A stretch of DNA of 6,168 nucleotides from an uncultured Bacteroidota bacterium (lineage in GTDB: Bacteria > Bacteroidota > Bacteroidia > Chitinophagales > Chitinophagaceae): assembly GCA_903913355.1 (NCBI GenBank), contig CAIWKU010000158.1:1-6168 (forward strand), written 5' to 3'. The notes beneath the pieces were generated by a model. The model searched no databases and was not told where the DNA came from. It saw only the letters and a list, made by a program, of their open reading frames with translations. This document shows positions 5,992-6,168 of this stretch, in pieces (position 1 is the stretch's first letter; each line of letters opens with the position of its first letter). The position numbers were made by a program, and so were the translations under genes.

Positions 5992-6168
5992 ATGTCATTA
6001 GATAAATACGCCATTGCCAAAAGAATTGCATTAGAAATGCGAGATGGTATGTATGTGAACCTGGGTATCGGTATTCCTACACTTGTTTCTAATTATATAC
6101 CCGAGGGAATGACGGTTATTTTTCAAAGTGAAAACGGAATATTGGGTATGGGCCCTTATCCGGAAGAG
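5992..6168 (+). CDS. scoB: 3-oxoacid CoA-transferase subunit B (3' end outside window)
   Basis: This is the beta subunit of the same CoA-transferase, with only its first 59 codons present. It starts MSLDKYAIAKRIALEMRDGM, followed by the glycine motif VNLGIGIPTLV (22-32) and FQSENGILGMGP (44-55). In this family the Glu of SENG (Glu47 here) is the catalytic residue that forms the enzyme-CoA thioester, so the visible part looks functional. The frame is open to the window edge, and the missing part should be about 160 residues. It lies 50 nt after scoA. That gap is very AT-rich and holds a direct repeat AATTATTAA (5959-5967 and 5973-5981), with no Shine-Dalgarno sequence before the ATG. Confidence 0.94.
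   Translation, partial: MSLDKYAIAKRIALEMRDGMYVNLGIGIPTLVSNYIPEGMTVIFQSENGILGMGPYPEE

Overview
The window reads as a stretch of core chromosome from a Bacteroidetes (Bacteroidota) bacterium. The most likely group is the Chitinophagaceae, though this is inferred from remembered protein resemblance and not from a search. The evidence is a six-repeat ribosomal protein S1 of Bacteroidetes type, a Bacteroidetes omega/Rpb6-like RNA polymerase subunit directly after bamD, a DUF4835 (PorD-type) protein found only in this phylum, promoters matching the Bacteroidetes -7 consensus TAnnTTTG, and a general lack of Shine-Dalgarno sequences. All supported genes lie on the + strand.

Layout. Positions 1-438 hold no convincing gene. 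They contain a compact repeat cluster (146-219) whose core is a perfect 21-bp inverted repeat with a 3-nt loop. A good promoter (416-446) then leads to rpsA (477-2375), which ends in a strong intrinsic terminator (2396-2425). A second promoter, with its -7 box only 9 nt from the start codon, precedes bamD (2604-3431). bamD overlaps rpoZ (3400 or 3421 to 3744), and that pair ends in another perfect terminator (3766-3795). A new unit starts with porD/DUF4835 (3910-4833), joined by an ATGA overlap to a DUF4296 lipoprotein (4830-5213). After 35 nt comes scoA (5249-5941), and after 50 nt scoB (5992 onward, cut by the window edge).

How the genes relate. rpsA and rpoZ serve translation and transcription. 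bamD, porD and the DUF4296 lipoprotein are exported or envelope proteins: outer-membrane protein assembly, type IX secretion and an unknown role respectively. scoAB encodes a two-subunit 3-oxoacid CoA-transferase for ketone-body or short-chain acyl-CoA metabolism and is functionally unrelated to the rest.

No new defence, mobile or biosynthetic system is visible. The points most worth a second look are the palindromic repeat cluster upstream of rpsA, the hairpin at the predicted 5' end of the rpsA mRNA, the near-leaderless bamD start, and the absence of coaBC between rpoZ and porD, where I would expect it in this phylum.
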